Assembly (NCBI GenBank): GCA_002104945.1
Contig: MCFH01000082.1
Span: forward strand, 120,886 to 184,885
DNA length: 64,000 bases
Reading direction: 5' to 3'
Source of the DNA: Piromyces finnis
Lineage: Eukaryota > Neocallimastigomycota > Neocallimastigomycetes > Neocallimastigales > Neocallimastigaceae
Shown: positions 30,384-42,185 of the stretch, in pieces
Position numbering within the stretch: the first letter of the stretch is position 1
Layout of the letters: the number at the start of each line of letters is the position of its first letter
Notes under the pieces: generated by a model
What the model saw: the letters and a program-made list of their open reading frames with translations, nothing else
Told to the model about the DNA's origin: nothing
Databases searched by the model: none
Translations under genes and position numbers: made by a program

Positions 30384-32352
30384 ATAGTAGTAGTTTTCGA
30401 ACCTGTATCCGAATTTCTTCTTTATCTTATCCTTTCGATATCGACGCTAGCAATGGTTAGAGCAATGCTGTACTTATACAAATCAATCCTTGTATTTAAA
30501 GTCGCAAACAAATCACAATTAACATTATATTAGTAAGGAATTCTTCAAACTCCATAACATTAGGATATAAGAAAGAAGATTTTCGAAAAGGAAATTGAAA
30601 AATAATAATTAATCATTTTTTTTCCTCTTAACTAAATGTTTAATATAGTATTTCTGCCCGAGAAGAAAGTTAAGATTGTCTTCAAAAACAATTTTTAGAA
30701 TCATCCGAAATATTCAACAATTTTTCGTGAGCAATCAATGAAATAATTAATGAAAGTTAATCATCTACAAAATGAATGAACTAGTTTCTGAATTCATCAA
30801 ATTTTGAATAGGACAATATTCTATAAATAAAACTAGGAACATTATTAATAATATCATAACAAGAATAAACGTTGGTATGGGATGTCTGACACAAGGTTTC
30901 TTTTTAATAAAACTCTTCACATTCAAAAAACTTCAAGTGTAATATGTGTGAATTGAATTTATATATGAATTTTTTTTTTTTTAAATCCGTATTTATATTT
31001 ATTGTATCTTTTAGATTTATGGTCACTCATTAATTTGAAAAAGTCATTTTTCCCATTAGAATTTACTGATTTACTTTATATGTTTACTTTTATTAATCAT
31101 TTCTGGTGGTTCATGTATCATTGTCAGAATATTATTATTAACTAAATGGGCAATAATAAAAGAGGATTTTTTTTTTTTTTTTATTAGTTGAAACAATAAT
31201 TCTAAGCATTACTTAAAAAAAAAAATTAAAAAAGAATAAATTAACCACAAAATTAATTTTTAACTATTCATTTTCAAAATGAATGATTTCAATTTAAAAA
31301 ATTCATTAAATAACATTCCAAGATAGGTATATAGGAAAAAAAAAAAAAAAAAAAAAAAAAAAAGAATGGAGACACCATTATAACATTTGTTTTTATAGCA
31401 CAATAAAGAGAATAAAGAGTCGAAACATATTTCTTTTTTATATTTTTTTATTTACTTTTTAAAAAAATTACATAAAAATAATAATGGTTATATTCTTTAA
31501 AAAAAAAAAAAAAGTTTTTAAGATAAAATGAGTAAAAATAATAAAATATAAAATATAAAAAAAATACTTATTCTTCCTGTGTGCTAATACTTTGAATATT
31601 TTTCTCTACATAATTAAAAAAAAAAAATACTAATTATAAATATAAAACTTTGTTTTCTAATGTTTCCTTTTATCTTTTACAAAAAAAAAAAAAATAAAAA
31701 TAAATTATAATTAGTTTAATTGTTTTTTTTTTTTTTTTTTTTTTTTTTATCTTGTTTTTTATTTTATTTGTAAATATTTTTTTTTATTATTTTAACTTTT
31801 TTGTCCTTCATTTTGAGATAAATTTTAGAAACATTAAAAAATATTAACATTTAAAACAAAAAAAAAGAAAGAAGTAAAATTGCATTTAATAGTTTTTCTT
31901 TTCTTTAATATATTTTATATATATAACTTTCTATCAAATGCTTCTTTTTTATATATAAAAAAATCTTTCTTTTTAACTTTACCTCAAAAAATATGTACAT
32001 ATTTATTTATTTATTGGTAATAATAATAAAATATTAAAATATCCAAACGATTTCTTATATTGAAACTATTATTCCAAAATACATATATATATATACATTG
32101 TCAATTTCCTTTTTTTTTTTTTTTTTTAACTTTAAATGATTTTTCTTCTATAGATTTTTTAATTATTTTTATAAAATATAAATGAGTTATAGGAATAGTT
32201 AAAAATAAATATAGATTAATTTGATTTTGATTAGTTTATGCTTTTATTTATATTGATAAAAATAATTTGTAATAATAATTCACTATATAATATATGATAT
32301 AAAAAGTTAAAAAGTTATGATTTGATAATAATATTTAATAATTTTTATATAT
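29243..32352. other. Long intergenic region
   Basis: Upstream of the ankyrin gene and downstream of the repeat protein. Homopolymer-rich; (ATT)n at 29429-29456, (TAG)n at 30342-30392. The part 30000-30950 is slightly richer in G+C and may be a relic of a gene or element, but no frame or family is recognisable. Confidence 0.55.
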
Positions 32353-35300
32353 TTAAACTTGTTGATATTTAACATCAACGTTTTTGTTATTTTTAATTTG
32401 TTTTTTGATTTGACGGTAGTATTTATAGGCGAAGCATCCAAGAACTAAAGCAAGTAAACCGGATTTACCATATACATACATATTAGTCTTCAAATCATTT
32501 AATTCACCAATTGTTTCAACAGCGTTTGGTAATGCGTTTGTGATTATTGCGTCATTAATTGAATCCCTCTTAGTAAGAATTTGTCCATCAATTTCTTCAA
32601 GTTCTTTTTCACCCATAGCTCTGAGTTTATTAACAACAAAGGATGGAGCACCAGCGGCTTCAGCTAAATCAGCAGCTCCTGCTAAAGTATAATCTCTACC
32701 TTGAGCTTCAGCTCTAGCTTGTGATTCTCTAGCCTTTTCAACTGCGAAATCTGGAGCTCCAAAAGCCTTAGCAATCTTACCAATATCAAAACCACTAAGA
32801 TCTCTCTTCTTAAGACCCTTTTGTCTGTTAATTTCTTCAAGTTCCTTTTCACCCATAGCTCTAAGTTTTTCAACAACAAAAGATGGAGCACCAGCAGCTT
32901 CAGCTAAATCAGCAGCACCAGCAATAGTAAGAGTTCTACCTTGAGCTTCGGCTCTAGCTTGTGATTCTCTAGCTTTTTCAATAGCAAATTCTGGAGCACC
33001 TAAGGATTCAGCAATCTTACCAATGTCATAACCTTGATAATCTCTCTTAGTAAGAATTTGTCCATCAATTTCTTCAAGTTCCTTTTCGCCCATAGCTCTA
33101 AGTTTTTCAACAACAAAAGATGGAGCACCAGCAGCTTCAGCTAAATCAGCAGCTCCTGCTAAAGTATAATCTCTACCTTGAGCTTCAGCTCTAGCTTGTG
33201 ATTCTCTAGCCTTTTCAACTGCGAAATCTGGAGCTCCAAAAGCCTTAGCAATCTTACCAATATCAAAACCACTAAGATCTCTCTTCTTAAGACCCTTTTG
33301 TCTGTTAATTTCTTCAAGTTCCTTTTCACCCATAGCTCTAAGTTTTTCAACAACAAAAGATGGAGCACCAGCAGCTTCAGCTAAATCAGCAGCACCAGCA
33401 ATAGTAAGAGTTCTACCTTGAGCTTCGGCTCTAGCTTGTGATTCTCTAGCTTTTTCAATAGCAAATTCTGGAGCACCTAAGGATTCAGCAATCTTACCAA
33501 TGTCATAACCTTGATAATCTCTCTTAGTAAGAATTTGTCCATCAATTTCTTCAAGTTCCTTTTCGCCCATAGCTCTAAGTTTTTCAACAACAAAAGATGG
33601 AGCACCAGCAGCTTCAGCTAAATCAGCAGCTCCTGCTAAAGTATAATCTCTACCTTGAGCTTCGGCTCTAGCTTGTGATTCTCTAGCCTTTTCAACTGCG
33701 AAATCTGGAGCTCCAAAAGCCTTAGCAACCTTACCAATATCAAAACCACTAAGATCTCTCTTCTTAAGACCCTTTTGTCTGTTAATTTCTTCAAGTTCCT
33801 TTTCGCCCATAGCTCTAAGTTTTTCAACAACAAAAGATGGAGCACCAGCAGCTTCAGCTAAATCAGCAGCACCAGCAATAGTAAGAGTTCTACCTTGAGC
33901 TTCGGCTCTAGCTTGTGATTCTCTAGCTTTTTCAATAGCAAATTCTGGAGCACCTAAGGATTCAGCAATCTTACCAATGTCATAACCTTGATAATCTCTC
34001 TTAGTAAGAATTTGTCCATCAATTTCTTCAAGTTCCTTTTCGCCCATAGCTCTAAGTTTTTCAACAACAAAAGATGGAGCACCAGCAGCTTCAGCTAAAT
34101 CAGCAGCTCCTGCTAAAGTATAATCTCTACCTTGAGCTTCGGCTCTAGCTTGTGATTCTCTAGCCTTTTCAACTGCGAAATCTGGAGCTCCAAAAGCCTT
34201 AGCAACCTTACCAATATCAAAACCACTAAGATCTCTCTTCTTAAGACCCTTTTGTCTGTTAATTTCTTCAAGTTCCTTTTCACCCATAGCTCTAAGTTTT
34301 TCAACAACAAAAGATGGAGCACCAGCAGCTTCAGCTAAATCAGCAGCACCAGCAATAGTAAGAGTTCTACCTTGAGCTTCGGCTCTAGCTTGTGATTCTC
34401 TAGCTTTTTCAATAGCAAATTCTGGAGCACCTAAGGATTCAGCAATCTTACCAATGTCATAACCTTGATAATCTCTCTTAGTAAGAATTTGTCCATCAAT
34501 TTCTTCAAGTTCCTTTTCGCCCATAGCTCTAAGTTTTTCAACAACAAAAGATGGAGCACCAGCAGCTTCAGCTAAATCAGCAGCTCCTGCTAAAGTATAA
34601 TCTCTACCTTGAGCTTCGGCTCTAGCTTGTGATTCTCTAGCCTTTTCAACTGCGAAATCTGGAGCTCCAAAAGCCTTAGCAACCTTACCAATATCAAAAC
34701 CACTAAGATCTCTCTTCTTAAGACCCTTTTGTCTGTTAATTTCTTCAAGTTCCTTTTCACCCATAGCTCTAAGTTTTTCAACAACAAAAGATGGAGCACC
34801 AGCAGCTTCAGCTAAATCAGCAGCACCAGCAATAGTAAGAGTTCTACCTTGAGCTTCGGCTCTAGCTTGTGATTCTCTAGCTTTTTCAATAGCAAATTCT
34901 GGAGCACCTAAGGATTCAGCAATCTTACCAATGTCATAACCTTGATAATCTCTCTTAGTAAGAATTTGTCCATCAATTTCTTCAAGTTCCTTTTCGCCCA
35001 TAGCTCTAAGTTTTTCAACAACAAAAGATGGAGCACCAGCAGCTTCAGCTAAATCAGCAGCTCCTGCTAAAGTATAATCTCTACCTTGAGCTTCAGCTCT
35101 AGCTTGTGATTCTCTAGCCTTTTCAACTGCGAAATCTGGAGCTCCAAAAGCCTTAGCAACCTTACCAATATCAAAACCACTAAGATCTCTCTTCTTAAGA
35201 CCCTTTTGTCTGTTAATTTCTTCAAGTTCCTTTTCGCCCATAGCTCTAAGTTTTTCAACAACAAAAGATGGAGCACCAGCAGCTTCAGCTAAATCAGCGG

Positions 35301-35766
35301 CACCAGCAATAGTAAGAGTTCTACCTTGAGCTTCGGCTCTAGCTTGTGATTCTCTAGCCTTTTCAATAGCAAATTCTGGAGCACCTAAGGATTCAGCAAT
35401 CTTACCAATGTCATAACCTTGGTAATCTCTCTTTTCATGTTTAATGAAATCATTATTGGTTATTTTACTCATTATTGTGTAGTTAATAGCATTAGTCATA
35501 AAATTGAAGAAATTGAAAATGACATCTGAGAACATAACTATGCAATATTGACCAATAGACTTAATATCCTTCTTACTAGTACCATAAAGGAAAAGAATTG
35601 AAGAAGTAGTAAGAATAATGTTTTCAATTAAATTAGAAGTGAAAAATTGATTAAATGAAATTCTTAATAAATTGTATACACAGAAAAGAATAGATGATAT
35701 TTGAAGACCCTTTTCTAATGGGGTTTTATACTGTTTTTGATTTTCTGTAATGTTTGTCTTTTCCAT
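32353..35766 (-). CDS. Membrane-anchored repeat protein with Lys-Arg-bounded 79/80-residue units (Kex2-processed-type precursor?)
   Basis: 1137 residues. The N-terminus (1-113) has hydrophobic segments at about 22-40, 46-62 and 72-98. Residues 114-1067 are six copies of a 159-residue repeat, each an 80-residue unit A (starts DYQGYDIGK, ends LKKR) and a 79-residue unit B (starts DLSGFDIGK, ends LTKR). With the first KR at 112-113 this gives 13 Lys-Arg sites, every one followed by Asp. The last 70 residues hold one hydrophobic segment (about 1103-1118) and a basic tail. Each unit is predicted helical and contains two related halves (LGAPEFAIEKARES and AGAPSFVVEKLRAM). KR before each repeat is the hallmark of fungal Kex2-processed repeat precursors, which release peptides in the Golgi. 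The helix-rich 80-residue units are larger than usual pheromones, and no classical signal peptide is obvious. Function unknown; not matched to a family I recognise. Confidence 0.85.
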   Translation of the reverse strand: MEKTNITENQKQYKTPLEKGLQISSILFCVYNLLRISFNQFFTSNLIENIILTTSSILFLYGTSKKDIKSIGQYCIVMFSDVIFNFFNFMTNAINYTIMSKITNNDFIKHEKRDYQGYDIGKIAESLGAPEFAIEKARESQARAEAQGRTLTIAGAADLAEAAGAPSFVVEKLRAMGEKELEEINRQKGLKKRDLSGFDIGKVAKAFGAPDFAVEKARESQARAEAQGRDYTLAGAADLAEAAGAPSFVVEKLRAMGEKELEEIDGQILTKRDYQGYDIGKIAESLGAPEFAIEKARESQARAEAQGRTLTIAGAADLAEAAGAPSFVVEKLRAMGEKELEEINRQKGLKKRDLSGFDIGKVAKAFGAPDFAVEKARESQARAEAQGRDYTLAGAADLAEAAGAPSFVVEKLRAMGEKELEEIDGQILTKRDYQGYDIGKIAESLGAPEFAIEKARESQARAEAQGRTLTIAGAADLAEAAGAPSFVVEKLRAMGEKELEEINRQKGLKKRDLSGFDIGKVAKAFGAPDFAVEKARESQARAEAQGRDYTLAGAADLAEAAGAPSFVVEKLRAMGEKELEEIDGQILTKRDYQGYDIGKIAESLGAPEFAIEKARESQARAEAQGRTLTIAGAADLAEAAGAPSFVVEKLRAMGEKELEEINRQKGLKKRDLSGFDIGKVAKAFGAPDFAVEKARESQARAEAQGRDYTLAGAADLAEAAGAPSFVVEKLRAMGEKELEEIDGQILTKRDYQGYDIGKIAESLGAPEFAIEKARESQARAEAQGRTLTIAGAADLAEAAGAPSFVVEKLRAMGEKELEEINRQKGLKKRDLSGFDIGKIAKAFGAPDFAVEKARESQARAEAQGRDYTLAGAADLAEAAGAPSFVVEKLRAMGEKELEEIDGQILTKRDYQGYDIGKIAESLGAPEFAIEKARESQARAEAQGRTLTIAGAADLAEAAGAPSFVVEKLRAMGEKELEEINRQKGLKKRDLSGFDIGKIAKAFGAPDFAVEKARESQARAEAQGRDYTLAGAADLAEAAGAPSFVVNKLRAMGEKELEEIDGQILTKRDSINDAIITNALPNAVETIGELNDLKTNMYVYGKSGLLALVLGCFAYKYYRQIKKQIKNNKNVDVKYQQV
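32566..35427 (-). repeat. Six direct 477-bp coding repeats
   Basis: 2862 bp, exactly 6 x 477. Copies differ at only a handful of positions (for example GCAATC/GCAACC at the KI/KV AKAF codon, CTCAGC/CTCGGC). Only the outermost copies carry private changes, such as FVVNKL in the last. Such likeness points to recent expansion or homogenisation. Confidence 0.95.
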
Positions 35767-38700
35767 GTCTGGATTTTATTGATTTAATTTATATATTAAT
35801 GTGATATAGGTAATCATTTAATTGAAATTTTAACAATTTTACAAAGAATTATTATTTTTATATTTTCAAGTTTATATATTATTATTATATTTTATAATAT
35901 AGAAAATAAAAAAATTCATTATAAATAATTAATATATAATTAAAAAAATATTTTATTTTTTTAGTTTTTATTATTCAATTCTACTCTATTTAAAGTAATT
36001 CTACTTTACCTAAGAATGATTATTAATGTATATTAATTGTAATACTTTTCAAAAAAAATATTGGATAATAATGATAAATTAATTGTTTTTTTTTTTAAAA
36101 AGTAAATAAAATAATCTTTATTTACTTTTTTATTTAGAAATTTATTAAATTTATAATATGTTTTGATTAACTATTTAAAATATTATAGGATATTTAAAAA
36201 AAAAAAAAAAAAAAAATTAGTTTATTGCTTTTTCTTTTGTTTTCTGCTTATATTTATTTTATTGATTTTTACTCTATTTAAAAAAAGATTGTTTTCTATT
36301 TTCTTTTTTAATCTAATTTGATTAATTTACTTTTGTTTTTTTTTTTTTTTGTTTGTTTGTTTTTTTGTTTTTTTTTTTATTGTCATTATTATTATTTTAT
36401 TTACTTTGATTTTTAAATTTGTGATTTATTATCAAATCATTAAAAAAATCAGATGGAGCATCAATAAAAAAAAAAACAATTGATTATATAAAGATTACTC
36501 TCTTCTAATTAAGACAAAAAAAAAAAAAGTTGGACAAAAAAGTATAATTTAGAGAATTATTTCCCATAAAACACCATAAAATTGGTTTAAAAAGTGGTGT
36601 ACAATTTAATTAATTAAATAATAAAAAAAACTTTATATATAAATGACTAATTTTTTTATTTATATTAATAATTTTAAGTGGTTTTATCTAAAAACCTTAT
36701 TTAATATAATTATTAAATATTCTTTTTTTAAAATTAAGTTGTTACCAAACTTTATTTCATAATTATTTATAAACTGAATAAGAAAAAAGGATCTAATCAA
36801 TAATAAATATGCTATGGCTTTTTTTAATTTTTAATCATATGTTTTTCATGTTATCACACTAAATTTATGAAATAAAAACATATATTTCCCAATAAAAAGT
36901 CTGTAAAGTTTCCAATTTGTTTAATTTTTATTCACCAAAAAAAAATGTAACCAAATTTAGTATATTTAATAATTAATTTAAAACTTTATTTATTATAAAA
37001 TTTAGTTATGAATTTTTAAAAAACTTTAATTATAATAAATTAAATGAAAAAGATTTTTATACATAAAACCTCCAACAAAAATAATTCATTCTTAATACTT
37101 TCTTCTTTCCTTATAAAAAATAATGATAGATAGCAATTATTAAATTTATATTAACCGTAATGAATGTATTAGTATATTAAAGTATATTTGATGATCTATC
37201 ACTTATTAAGCATTATTTATTTTTATGTATCTTATATTTTAAAATAATATTCATATCATATCATTAATTATGTAAATGTATACATATATAAAATATAAAT
37301 TATGAACTGTGTGACAATACTTTAAAATCAAGCCACATAAAGAAATTTTCCACAACATTTCTATTTGGTTTACATAAAATATTAAAATGGCATTTATTAT
37401 ATAATCTAATTAATATAATTGAAGTTAATATTAATTAATATATTATTTATTAAAATATATAATATCTAATTATATATTTTAATATTTTGGTAACAAATCC
37501 ACTTGAAAAATAATTTATTAAATAAAGTTACAATAAAAAGTAATTTATATTAATATATGTTATAATATATATATAGTACAATAAAGAAATATATAAAATA
37601 TATTAAATTTTTCAAATTTCTTAAGAATGTTCATATAAAGATTATTGATAAGCAGTATTAAAAAGTTTTACAATTTTAATTCTATTTCCTATTTAAATTG
37701 AATTTATATATTACATTCTAATATATATTAAAATTTTCTTTTATGAATTGTTTTTCATAAAAAATTGTAACATCCTAAATGATCCAATAAATAAATAAAT
37801 GTTGTGTAACATTAAATAAAATAAATTTACTATTAATTAATTAGTTTCATATTTTTTAGTGAAATATCTTAATTTGAAATATATGATGTTGTAGGTTAAG
37901 TTATTAAAAGAAATAGCCAGAAAGATTAGGACATTCTAATATAAAAAAATTAAAATTAATAATTAATGAATAAGCATTTAATAAGAAACTATTAGGAAAA
38001 AATTTATTTTTTCAAGCTTCCCTTTCTTGTTTTTTTTTATTATTCTTTGTTTCAAATTATTTCACCTAAAAAATCTTTTCATAAAAAGGTAAAAATATAA
38101 AACATAAATATATTAAATCCTAATCTTTTATATAAATCGATTTTCTTTAATTCATTAATATGAAACATTTTTATTAAAATAATTAATAAATTAACTTTTA
38201 TTTTATTGTACTACATTTATAAAATTCATTACATTTATTGTAAGTTGTTACTACATTTTATATTGTAATGTATTTGATTAATGTAAAATAAAATTACACT
38301 AGAATTTTTTATTTAACTATTATTATATTTATTCATTTACTTTAAAATTATAATATTATAAGATTAGATTATACAATTAAGCAAAAAATTAAAGATTCAA
38401 AAAAAAAAAAGAAATATAAGTAAGGAAAAAATGAAAATAACTTAATGAATGATATAGTATTATTCTTAATAAATACTTTATTGATTAAAAATGAAATAAG
38501 TTTACCAATATTAAAGTAAAAAAAAAATAACTATACCATAATGATATATATAAAAAATATTAGGTTATATTCAAATTTAGATTTTATTGAAATTTTTTCT
38601 TTTTTTTAAATTCAAATTTCTTTTTATATTCATATCAGTAGGTATTTGTGGGAAAATAGTTTAAAAATTAATTAAGTAGTATACTTTATTCATAACTATA

Positions 38701-39238
38701 TAATTATTATATACATACATTTATTATTTAGTAGGCATCATTTATTTTCATTTACAATAATGGTAAAAATTATGTTACTTCTTGGCTAATGTATATAAAA
38801 AATAATAATATTTTAATGATAAACTTTTGAAAAAAAAAAAAAAAAAAAAAAAAAAAGATAAAAATATTAACTATACAAACATATAGTATTATCAGTATTG
38901 GATTGATTTTATTAAATTCATTGACAGATTTTTAATAAATAATTAAAAGAAATATATCTAATAAATAAATAAAAAAATAATACCATACAATAATAATGTT
39001 GTTAGTTATAACAAAGACATAAAAACTATTAAAAAGTACTGAAAAATGTATATTAAATAATACTTTATATATGAAGTGTTATGAGTTTAAAAGTGGGAAA
39101 TAGTAATAGTAATAGCAATCGGTAAAAGTATAAAAGATCGTTTTTAATATTTCAATTAAAAGAAATTGTTTTTTTTACAAACTTTCCAAAAAAAAAAAAA
39201 AAAAAAGAAAATTTTATTAATTTTTATTATTAAAAAAA
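35767..39238. other. Long A+T-rich intergenic region
   Basis: Poly(A)/poly(T) runs and A/T-only stretches; no ORF with gene-like composition, no RNA gene recognised. It should contain the promoter of the leftward repeat-protein gene close to 35770. Confidence 0.6.
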
Positions 39239-40221
39239 TGTAAAAGTTTAAGGATAACTAGGTTAGAAAAAAATAATATTTTATTAAAATAATCTTAATT
39301 TGTTTAAAGCGAATAATTGAATGTTTTAGTTATTAAAGTTATTTCTTTGTTAAATAATGTATTAATAAATTTATAAAATAAGATTATTTATTCATAAAAT
39401 TTTTTTAAATATTATTTATTAATAATATTTAATAATAATTGTTAAGTATTATTTATTATTAGTATTAATATTAATAATAATCTTTAGAATTAAACTCATA
39501 AAATATTCTAATCTATTTATACTACTTGTAAATTTATATTTAATAATACTAAAACTTAAACTTAAGCCTTATTCATAATTATTAAATTAAGTATTGTTTA
39601 TAATATTAATAATATTAATTACTATTTAATTATAATATAATTCATTGAATATAATTATAATAGTTATAATCTTTGAATTCAAAGATAATGAAATATCTTA
39701 TTGAAATAATTGTTATAAAATAAAAATAATTAGTTCCGGATAATATTTTTAATTTAATTAAAACATTAATTTTTATCGTTGGGTAAATGATTTATGTTTG
39801 ATACATCAGGATTGATTACTAAATAAACAATTAATCATCAATAACAAAATATCTTTAAATTGGAATATATCGTGAACCAGAAGAGATATCAACCTAATTT
39901 AAGATATATTATTGATATTTTGAGAGTGGCTTTCTAATGAACCCATTTTTATCCAACTCACTCTTATCCAAAAATCGCTATTCGTTGTAGAGTTATAATT
40001 GTTTTTTGTTATTAAATTATGACCTTCAGGGTTAAAGTTATTTATTATAAAGATTCCTATGGGTTAAGGTCATGTTACTTGAATTTTTAATTTTTTTTAT
40101 ATCCTTCAATATTGTTTTATATTTTTTAAAATTTGATAATAATTAATTTTTTTTTATTTTAAAAGGAATTTCAAAATTTCAAGTGATCTTGAGATTGCAG
40201 ATTCCACTATTATCCGTGACA
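39239..40221 (-). mobile_element. Solo LTR, family C (983 bp)
   Basis: On the minus strand it starts TGTCACGG and ends CTTTTACA. A copy at 55429-56558 aligns along its length (landmarks: GGTTCACGA.ATATTCCAATTTAAAGATAT). The flanks are AAAAA on both sides, consistent with a 5-bp duplication but low in information. Strand is relative to the copy at 55429. Confidence 0.8.
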
Positions 40222-40275
40222 AAAAAACATCATGCATTACGGTCGTTAAAATAAAAATAGTACGTAAAAATTTTA

Positions 40276-41418
40276 TGATGCGTTGACCGATATATTTGTG
40301 AATAATATAATGTTTTTAATAAATAATAAATTCTATATTATAATGATGAAACAATAAATTTAAAATAAAATAAAATATGTTTTATAATTAACAAATAAAT
40401 CACTCAAAACTCGAAAATAAACTCTTATTATGTTTTAAATTAAATCTTTATTATATTTTATAATTTATTTATTATCTGTTTATGGTCTTTTTATTCTCTA
40501 TTTATTGTCCCCCCTTTATAAAGAAGAATTTTATCTTCCTTTTATACATTTTCATTTATTACATGTATTATTATTTTTAACTATTAAATGTTATTATTAC
40601 TATTGTTATTATTTATTAAAATTAAAAGAATAAATTAAAATTATGTCTTAGTATTATAAAATATTATAGAATATTACTTATTTGATTTTCTTATTACTTC
40701 AAAATGTTTAAATTTAGAAAAATTATTATAAATTATCATTGACTATCATTAAATGTATAATACCTTGAATAAAATAATTAAAATTTAAAATTAAAATAAT
40801 ATTAAAATAAAATTAAAATAAAATTAAAATAAAAATTTAACAAAATTAAAATATTAAAAGTATCAATTATTATAAACACTCATTTTATACAGAAACATAA
40901 AAGAGTTCTGTATTTTATCTTTGGAATTGTTATTATTGTTCTATTTCCAGGTTTTAAGTTTATCATTTTAGTAATAATTACTCAATTAGTTATTTTTTTA
41001 ATTTATAAGTTTAAGAGTATTTCTAAAGAACACTTGGATAAACACTAGAATTAATAATTTGATGTATATCATTTTATTTTTAGTTTATTTATTCATTTTT
41101 ATTTATTTATTATTATTTTATTATTTTAGTACATTATTGGATTAAGTCGTTTTATTTTATTTAATAATTTATTTTATTTAATAATTTATTTTATTTAATA
41201 ATTTATTTTATTATTATCACTATTAGGTCGTTTTTACTCAGAATTTATTATATAATAAAGATAATATTATTTATTTAAAGAAAGGGTTATATTTTCATAA
41301 AATTATTATTCATTCATCTTTAAGGGTTATTATTGTTTATTTTTATTATAAGTTACTATGGGTTAAGTCGTGTTTATTCAGCTAGTTTTTATCATGTTTT
41401 TATGTGAGTAGCGTATCA
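40276..41418 (-). mobile_element. Solo LTR, family B (1143 bp)
   Basis: Inverted, diverged copy of the 3' LTR at 3032-4149, ending at the same points. Flanked by TTTA on both sides (40272-40275, 41419-41422). No internal sequence. Confidence 0.85.
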
Positions 41419-41560
41419 TTTATGATAAATAATAATTATAAATATATTATACATTTGATATTAGTAGAAAATTTTATTATAAAATAATTATTAAATAATT
41501 TTATATAGTTTATTATAAAAATATAATTTACATAAAATCAAATATTTTATAAATTTATAT

Positions 41561-41569
41561 ATTTGATTG

Positions 41570-41621
<52 letters not shown>

Positions 41622-41768
41622 TTCCGAGTGCATTTCTCCCATCGATCAGAGTTAGCTCCAATGGTGGTTCTTAGAGAAACGTTGGCTCATTCCTATTGCT
41701 AGGTGGTTGTGACCCTCCTGGTCTGTCATACTGTTTCTTCAGCTTCGACGCTCACATTTGATTGGGTT
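41561..41768 (-). mobile_element. Poly(A)-tailed short retroposon of unknown source (137-nt body)
   Basis: On the minus strand a 137-nt body (41619-41755, starts GTGAGCGTCGAAGCTG, ends CACTCGGAAGTT) is followed by about 45 A. A 13-bp direct duplication ATTTGATTGGGTT flanks it (41561-41573, 41756-41768), and the uninterrupted site exists in the other two E LTRs. The body is far richer in G+C than its surroundings and has self-complementary stretches. This is what LINE machinery makes from a small RNA (SINE or retro-pseudogene). I tried tRNA, 5S, U1, U2, U4, U5, U6 and SRP RNA from memory and saw no match. Confidence 0.85.
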
Positions 41769-42185
41769 AAATTATAAAAATAATTTTTAATATAATAATA
41801 TTTTTTAGTAGAAAATGAGAAGACTTAGATTATTAATAATAAGTTAAATTTTAATAATAGTTAATATAATTAATTAGTGAATACATAATAATATTTAAAA
41901 GACAAAAATAAGTTTTTATATAATAAAAATTATTGTTAAAAAGAGCGTAAGAACAATAAATAAAAGAAAATATAAAAACGAAATTAAACTTGTCTAATTT
42001 GTAATTATTGTGTTAATAATAAATAATATTTTATAGAATAAATCTGGTGTTATTATTCTATATAAATATTATTAAAATAATAAAACTATTAAAATTATAA
42101 AACAAATTAAATATATTAAATAAAACTAGTAGATATTGTTAAAGCTCGTACAATAGCTGTCGAGATAAAACAATATAAGATAACA

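Noticed and set aside
32682-35276. Six regularly spaced 69-codon ORFs in another minus frame
   Set aside because: Shadows of the 477-bp repeats of the real gene; their spacing merely copies the repeat length.
32566-35427. Array of evenly spaced direct repeats as CRISPR
   Set aside because: Repeats are 477 bp, contiguous, coding and without spacers, in a eukaryotic genome.
41619-41755. tRNA, 5S rRNA, spliceosomal or SRP RNA identity for the retroposon body
   Set aside because: None of the conserved sequences of these RNAs that I know could be placed in it; reported as unidentified.
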